DNA of 53,271 nt from Oscillibacter valericigenes (GTDB lineage: Bacteria; Bacillota; Clostridia; Oscillospirales; Oscillospiraceae): the NCBI RefSeq assembly GCF_021531915.1, contig NZ_JAFBIV010000014.1, positions 1-53,271 on the forward strand. Reading direction: 5' to 3'. The translations under genes were made by a program, and so were the position numbers. The notes beneath the pieces were generated by a model, which was not told where the DNA came from, did not search any database, and saw only the letters and a program-made list of their open reading frames with translations. This document shows positions 49,036-53,271 of this stretch, piece after piece; the stretch's first letter is position 1, and each line of letters begins with the position of its first letter.

Positions 49036-50784
49036 ATGGACATTTTTTCTGTCTTTACCCTGTGCGGCGGCCTGGCCTTCTTCCTCTACGGCATGACCAC
49101 CATGTCCAAGAGCCTGGAGAAGATGGCAGGCGGCAAGCTGGAGCGTGTGCTGAAGCGCATGACCTCCAACCCCTTCAAGAGCCTTCTGCTGGGCGCCGGC
49201 ATCACCATCGCCATCCAGTCCTCCTCCGCCATGACGGTCATGCTGGTGGGCCTGGTGAACTCCGGCGTCATGGAGCTGGGCCAGACCATCGGCGTCATCA
49301 TGGGCTCCAACATCGGCACCACCCTGACGGCGTGGATTCTGTCCCTGACGGGCATTGAGAGCGAGAGCGTGTTCGTCAACCTGCTCAAACCCGAAAACTT
49401 TTCGCCGGTGATCGCGCTGGTGGGCATCATTCTCATCATGGCCTCCAAAAAGCAGCGCCGCCGGGACATTGGCCGTATTCTGGTGGGCTTTGCCATCCTG
49501 ATGTACGGCATGGAGCTGATGAAGGACGCGGTGAGCCCCCTGGCCGACATGCCGGAGTTCTCCAGCCTCCTCACCGCCTTCAACAACCCCCTGCTGGGCG
49601 TGCTGGTGGGCGCCGTGTTCACCGGCGTCATCCAGTCCTCCGCCGCCTCCGTGGGCATCCTGCAGGCCCTGGCCCTCACCGGCTCCATCACCTACGGCAT
49701 GGCCGTGCCCATCATCATGGGCCAGAACATCGGCACCTGCGTCACGGCGCTGCTGAGTTCCATCGGCGTCAACCGCAACGCCAAGCGGGTGTCCGTCATC
49801 CACATCTCTTTCAACGTCATCGGCACCGTGGTGGGGCTGATCCTGTTCTACGGCGGAAACGCCCTCTTCCACTTCGCCTTTATGAACACTGCCGTGGGCG
49901 CCGTGGGCATCGCCTTCTGCCACACGGTGTTCAACGTGTTCACCACCCTCCTGCTGCTGCCCTTCTCCCGCCAGTTGGAAAAGCTGGCGCGGAAGCTTGT
50001 CCAGAATGAGGACAAGGCCGAGCAGTTCGCCTTCCTGGATCCCCGCCTGCTGCGCACCCCCGGTGTGGCTATCAGCGAGTGCGTCAGCATGACCAACGCC
50101 ATGGGCGCCCTGGCCCATCAGAACCTGCTGTACGCCATCGAACAGTTCTCCGGCTACTCCGAGGACCGGGAGGCGGAGATCATTGCCAACGAGGACAAGC
50201 TGGACATCTACGAGGACCGGCTGGGCAGCTATCTGGTGCAGATCTCCCAGCACGGCGTGTCCATGGACGACATCCGCACGGTCTCCCGCCTGCTCCACGC
50301 CATCGGTGACTTCGAGCGCATCGGCGACCACGCCCTGAACCTGCAGGAATCCGCCCAGGAGCTCCACGAAAAGGACCTGCACTTCTCCGAATCCGCCCGC
50401 GGCGAGCTACGGGTGCTGCTGGCCGCCCTGGAGGACATCATGGACCGGACCTTCTCCTGCTTCGACGCCGCCAGCGTGGAACAGGCCCGGGAGGTGGAGC
50501 CGCTGGAGGAGACCATCGACCGGCTGATCGAGGAGATCCGGATGCGCCACATTCGCCGTCTCCAATCCGGCGACTGTACCATGCAGCTGGGCTTTGTGCT
50601 CAATGACCTGCTGACCAACTTCGAGCGTGTCTCCGACCACTGCTCCAACATCGCCCTGTCCGTCATTGAGGAGAAGGACTCCTCCGTGGACCGCCACGCC
50701 TATCTAAACGTCCTGAAGGACGAGGGCAGCTTCACCAGCAGTCTGAACCAGGCCATCCGGACCTACCAGCTCCCTCAAGAATAA
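49036..50784 (+). CDS. Na/Pi cotransporter with PhoU-like domain
   Basis: A 582-residue protein. Residues 1-310 hold two inverted repeats of membrane helices with the NptA/PNaS signature QSSSA (about 74) and QSSAA (about 198) plus GxNIGTT and GQNIGTC motifs. Residues about 340-560 are helical and PhoU-like. It takes up phosphate, probably with sodium. The upstream TTGACATTACATTTCCCCCGG stretch offers only a poor ribosome site (AGGAGC). A strong terminator follows. Confidence 0.93.
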   Translation: MDIFSVFTLCGGLAFFLYGMTTMSKSLEKMAGGKLERVLKRMTSNPFKSLLLGAGITIAIQSSSAMTVMLVGLVNSGVMELGQTIGVIMGSNIGTTLTAWILSLTGIESESVFVNLLKPENFSPVIALVGIILIMASKKQRRRDIGRILVGFAILMYGMELMKDAVSPLADMPEFSSLLTAFNNPLLGVLVGAVFTGVIQSSAASVGILQALALTGSITYGMAVPIIMGQNIGTCVTALLSSIGVNRNAKRVSVIHISFNVIGTVVGLILFYGGNALFHFAFMNTAVGAVGIAFCHTVFNVFTTLLLLPFSRQLEKLARKLVQNEDKAEQFAFLDPRLLRTPGVAISECVSMTNAMGALAHQNLLYAIEQFSGYSEDREAEIIANEDKLDIYEDRLGSYLVQISQHGVSMDDIRTVSRLLHAIGDFERIGDHALNLQESAQELHEKDLHFSESARGELRVLLAALEDIMDRTFSCFDAASVEQAREVEPLEETIDRLIEEIRMRHIRRLQSGDCTMQLGFVLNDLLTNFERVSDHCSNIALSVIEEKDSSVDRHAYLNVLKDEGSFTSSLNQAIRTYQLPQE

Positions 50785-50786
50785 GA

Positions 50787-50832
50787 AAACATACATGCCT
50801 CCGTGCTTTGCATGGAGGCATGTATGTTTGTG
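50787..50832 (+). terminator. Terminator after the phosphate cotransporter
   Basis: AAACATACATGCCTCC pairs with GGAGGCATGTATGTTT, with the loop GTGCTTTGCAT. Confidence 0.85.
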
Positions 50833-50889
50833 CATAAATTTCCCCGAAAGGCACATGCTCTCTCCATGTATTACAAGGAGGAGCTTGCC

Positions 50890-51498
50890 ATGTCCGTGGA
50901 ATTCAAAGCCAGCGAAACGCTGCAAAACCTGATGCGGGCCTTTGCCGGCGAAAGTCAGGCCCGCAACCGCTACACCTTTGCCGCCGCCCTCTGCAAGCAG
51001 CAGAAGCTGCATGTGCTGGAGGCCGTCTTTCAGTTCACCGCCGGTCAGGAGCAGGAGCATGCCGAGATCTTCTACAACCACATGAAGGAGCTGTCCGGCC
51101 AGACCGTCCAGATCGACGGCGGGTATCCGGTGGACCTGACCAATGATGTGGTCCAGCTGCTGCGGTACGCCCGGCACAATGAATACGAGGAAGCGGGGAC
51201 GGTGTATACCGCCTTTGCCCAGACCGCTCAGACCGAGGGCTTTCCCCAGATCGCCGCCTCCTTCCGGCAGATCGCCCCCATCGAACAGAGCCACGGGGAC
51301 CGGTTCGGCTATCTGGCGGACCTGCTGGAGAACGGAAAGCTGTTCGTCTCCGACACCAAATGCGGCTGGATGTGCCTGAACTGCGGCCACATTCTGGAGG
51401 GAACGGAGGCGCCAAAACTCTGTCCCGTCTGCCGGCACGACCAGGGGTATTTCATCCGTCTGGAGCTGGCGCCCTACAGCGGGATGCTTCTCCCCTGA
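50890..51498 (+). CDS. Rubrerythrin
   Basis: A 202-residue peroxide-scavenging iron protein. Residues 1-150 are a ferritin-like four-helix bundle with the diiron ligands in FAGESQARNRY, EQEHAEIFYNH, EYEEAG and EQSHGDRF; the last about 40 residues are a rubredoxin-type centre with CLNCGH and CPVCRHD. It reduces hydrogen peroxide in anaerobes. The start at 50890 is behind AAGGAGG; the longer upstream frame begins inside the previous terminator. It stands alone. Confidence 0.94.
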   Translation: MSVEFKASETLQNLMRAFAGESQARNRYTFAAALCKQQKLHVLEAVFQFTAGQEQEHAEIFYNHMKELSGQTVQIDGGYPVDLTNDVVQLLRYARHNEYEEAGTVYTAFAQTAQTEGFPQIAASFRQIAPIEQSHGDRFGYLADLLENGKLFVSDTKCGWMCLNCGHILEGTEAPKLCPVCRHDQGYFIRLELAPYSGMLLP

Positions 51499-51503
51499 TC
51501 CCG

Positions 51504-51530
51504 GAGCACGCCAAGGCGTGCTCTTTTTTT
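51504..51530 (+). terminator. Terminator after rubrerythrin
   Basis: GAGCACGCC-AA-GGCGTGCTC followed by seven T. Confidence 0.93.
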
Positions 51531-51639
51531 GCGCAGAGGTTTTCTCCGTTTCTTGCACGCCGCCATGCAAATTCTCTCCTCTGTCCCCCAAATGCAGGCG
51601 CGCTTCCCGGCGCGCCAAATCAAAAGGAGGAAGGACAGC

Positions 51640-52074
51640 ATGAGCAAATTGGGTAAGCGCTGGGAATTTGACGGGGTCCCGGCCGCATTTGTCACACGCA
51701 GCGCCGTCAACGGACACTACTGCATCACCTTTGAGCGGGAGGAGTCCAGCCTGGAACAGATCGAGCAGATCAACTGGTCCCGCCCCGCCATCCGGCGCCT
51801 GACGGACCGCCAGGACGAGCTGGGCCTGCCGGAGGGCTACAGCTTTAAGCTGACGGACGTTCGCTATCAGCACGCCGGCCGCTACTTCGTGGCGGAGGTG
51901 CGGACCGCCAGCCAGTATCTGGGGGATGTCTCCGCCTATCAGGCGCAGATCGCGGAGCTGAACGAAAAGCTGGCGGAGCAGCAGGCTGCCCTGGAGGCAC
52001 AGTCCGCCCAGGCCGACGCCGCCGTTTCCAGCATGGAGACCGCATACGAGGAAGGAGTGGAGAGCAATGGCTGA
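51640..52074 (+). CDS. Phage tail-region protein, unknown
   Basis: Not a family I recognise. The 144-residue product has a mixed alpha/beta N-terminal half (SKLGKRWEFDGVPAAFVTR start) and a C-terminal coiled coil from about 100 to 130 rich in Gln/Ala/Glu. It is the first of four overlapping or closely spaced genes ending in a holin, the order of a tail-fibre/lysis module. AAAAGGAGGAAGG lies just upstream. Its stop overlaps the next start by 8 bases. Confidence 0.7.
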   Translation: MSKLGKRWEFDGVPAAFVTRSAVNGHYCITFEREESSLEQIEQINWSRPAIRRLTDRQDELGLPEGYSFKLTDVRYQHAGRYFVAEVRTASQYLGDVSAYQAQIAELNEKLAEQQAALEAQSAQADAAVSSMETAYEEGVESNG

Positions 52075-52546
52075 GACGATCCTGACACTGGCCCTGGAAG
52101 CCCTGTTCAGCAAGGGTGCCGCCGACGCGGCGGCCCTGGCAGCCCTGGCCGTCTCCGGTGAGGCGGACGGCACCTATCTTCTGGCCCACGAGACGGAGAT
52201 CCCCACCTGGCGGCAGCAGGCCTATAACACCGAGGAGACCCCGGTGGGCAAGCCCTACAAATGGCAGGGCCAGGTGTACAAGCTGTGGCAGCAGCATGAC
52301 GCCACGGGCCAGCCCGACTGGTCTCCGGACAAGGCCGTCTCCCTGTGGGACATCTGCCACACCACCGACCCCAAGCTGGCCAAGTCCTACACCGCCCCTC
52401 AGGGCAGCCGCGGCCTGTGGCAGGTCGGTGAGTGCTGCACACTGGAGGGCCGTGTCTGGCGCTGCAAGGCCGATAACAACGCCTACGGCCCCCTGGAGCT
52501 GGCGGAGCGCTGGGAGGACCTGGGCGCCGTGGAGGACCTGCAATGA
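52067..52546 (+). CDS. Phage tail-associated protein with a carbohydrate-binding-like module
   Basis: A 159-residue protein. An N-terminal helical part (1-50) is followed by a region with the spacing of aromatic residues seen in chitin-binding type 3 (CBM5/12) modules: VGKPYKWQGQVYKLWQ, then DWSPDKAVSLWDIC. Such modules occur on phage tail proteins that attach to cell-surface glycans. GGAGTGGAG gives the ribosome site. It overlaps the genes on both sides. Confidence 0.7.
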   Translation: MAETILTLALEALFSKGAADAAALAALAVSGEADGTYLLAHETEIPTWRQQAYNTEETPVGKPYKWQGQVYKLWQQHDATGQPDWSPDKAVSLWDICHTTDPKLAKSYTAPQGSRGLWQVGECCTLEGRVWRCKADNNAYGPLELAERWEDLGAVEDLQ

Positions 52547-52842
52547 CTGCGGAAGAGATCGCGGTGAAGCTGGAGAACCACACCCATGAGATCGGCTCCC
52601 TGAAGCACCGCATGAACGCCGCTGAGGAGGCCAGCCGCGCCCTGAACCGGCTGGCCACCGCCATGGAGGTCATGGTGACCAAGCAGGAGGCCATGGGGGA
52701 CAGCGTGGACCGGCTCACCGGCAAGGTGGAAGCCCTGGAGGCAAAGCCCGGCAAACGCTGGGACGGGCTGCTGGACAAGGCGCTCCTGGTCCTCTGCGGC
52801 GCCTTCGTGGCCTGGCTGGCCTCCGGGGCACCGGGGCTGTGA
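52543..52842 (+). CDS. XhlA-like phage lysis/haemolysin protein
   Basis: A 99-residue protein: a coiled coil at about 5-70 (LENHTHEIGSLKHRMNAAEE), then a single membrane helix at 80-95 (ALLVLCGAFVAWLASG). This is the plan of XhlA in PBSX-type prophages, which works with a holin and endolysin in host lysis. The start overlaps the previous stop (ATGA). Confidence 0.75.
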   Translation: MTAEEIAVKLENHTHEIGSLKHRMNAAEEASRALNRLATAMEVMVTKQEAMGDSVDRLTGKVEALEAKPGKRWDGLLDKALLVLCGAFVAWLASGAPGL

Positions 52843-52885
52843 CGCGCATAGAATAGAGCGGCGCCTCAGAAGAAAGGAGAACATC

Positions 52886-53086
52886 ATGGAGCTTCTGGAA
52901 AAACGGCTCACCAACCTACTTACCATCAAAAGCATCGTCACCATCGCCCTGACAGGTGTCTTCGCATGGCTGTCCGTGGCGGGCCGGGTCACCACGGACC
53001 AGTTTCTGACAGTCTTTACCGTGGTGATCGGCTTCTATTTCGGCACCCAGGCTGAAAAGCAGAACAGCAGAAACGGCGACGCATAG
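52886..53086 (+). CDS. Small phage holin-like protein
   Basis: A 66-residue membrane protein with two helices (about 14-31 and 37-53) and a charged tail (AEKQNSRNGDA), typical of small class II phage holins. The ATG at 52886 follows AAAGGAG. No endolysin gene follows; instead a terminator and an IS end come next, so the lysis module is incomplete here. Confidence 0.72.
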   Translation: MELLEKRLTNLLTIKSIVTIALTGVFAWLSVAGRVTTDQFLTVFTVVIGFYFGTQAEKQNSRNGDA

Positions 53087-53100
53087 ACGCCGTCGCACAG

Positions 53101-53134
53101 GCGGGCGGACTGTCTCACAGTCCGCCCGCTTTTT
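53101..53134 (+). terminator. Terminator after the phage-like cluster
   Basis: GCGGGCGGACTGT-CTC-ACAGTCCGCCCGC followed by TTTTTATAT. Confidence 0.93.
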
Positions 53135-53200
53135 ATATATAAGGAAGCCGCATGATAATTGCGCAGCTTTCTATACAAAAACAGGCGTCCGCTCACCGTG

Positions 53201-53271
53201 AACTGCACCCCATTTGTTAGACAGTATGATATACTATCTAACAAGTGGGGTGTTTTGCTATGCCAAAAGGA
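53201..53271 (+). mobile_element. Left end of an IS3-family-like insertion sequence (partial)
   Basis: TGCACCCCATTTGTTAGACA near 53203 is the kind of terminal repeat found in IS3-family elements. A palindrome (CCCCATTTGTTAGA against TCTAACAAGTGGGG) surrounds TATACT, and an ATG at 53260 opens a frame of which four codons (MPKG) remain, as expected for the first orfA. The element runs off the window. Confidence 0.6.
53260..53271 (+). CDS. Start of an IS transposase orfA (truncated by the window)
   Basis: Only the first four codons (MPKG) are present. The call rests on the IS3-like end directly upstream and on MPKG being a usual start of such orfA proteins. Confidence 0.45.

Overview
The window reads as a GC-rich, endospore-forming anaerobic Clostridium-class bacterium, most likely an Oscillospiraceae gut commensal of the Flavonifractor/Lawsonibacter/Oscillibacter kind. 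The evidence is a YabM-MazG-RqcP-YabP-YabQ-DivIC-YabR cluster in Bacillus/Clostridium order, tandem Spo0A-type boxes, rubrerythrin, class I HemZ, and consistently Gram-positive ribosome binding sites. The genus is an inference from gene content; no rRNA is present.

Layout. (1) 1-16100, core genome: dtd, a metallo-beta-lactamase-fold hydrolase, hemZ, a nucleoside kinase, a zinc-ribbon protein, a purine nucleoside phosphorylase, then the sporulation/division cluster with an HU gene inserted, hpf, a NYN-type nuclease, an XRE regulator, gapA, an input-less histidine kinase behind Spo0A boxes, and mnmA. Two copies of a covarying multi-hairpin element (about 3897-4059 and 8530-8700) lie in front of two of these genes. 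(2) 16344-31116, accessory DNA behind a tRNA-Leu/initiator tRNA pair. Two degenerate 3'-tRNA-fMet copies, each preceded by the same about 130-bp sequence that may be the tail of a lost integrase, divide it into two islands: a Bce-type antimicrobial-peptide sensing/resistance module (two-component system plus ABC transporter), and a cassette of SecA2-like ATPase, BTAD regulator with a decayed GGDEF domain, PilZ protein and a 1387-residue alanine-rich coiled-coil surface protein.

(3) 31200-47310, signalling and transport: an overlapping pair of membrane diguanylate cyclase and c-di-GMP phosphodiesterase; a ribose/galactose-type sugar ABC transporter; a YesN-type regulator, a YesM-type kinase without sensor or membrane domain, and a catalytically dead duplicate-ABC protein that resembles the transporter ATPase; a MATE exporter; and a 995-residue PAS/GGDEF/HD-GYP/GGDEF protein. 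(4) 47900-53271: patatin-like lipase, Na/phosphate cotransporter, rubrerythrin, a four-gene phage tail/lysis remnant ending in a holin, and the left end of an IS3-like insertion sequence cut by the window edge.

Themes. Cyclic-di-GMP is made, degraded and read by at least five proteins here, and one reader (PilZ) is translationally coupled to the giant surface protein in the SecA2 island. The sugar transporter region looks like a sensing circuit in which a dead ABC protein may stand in for the missing sensor domain of the kinase. These two are the best candidates for undescribed systems, followed by the twin structured RNA element.
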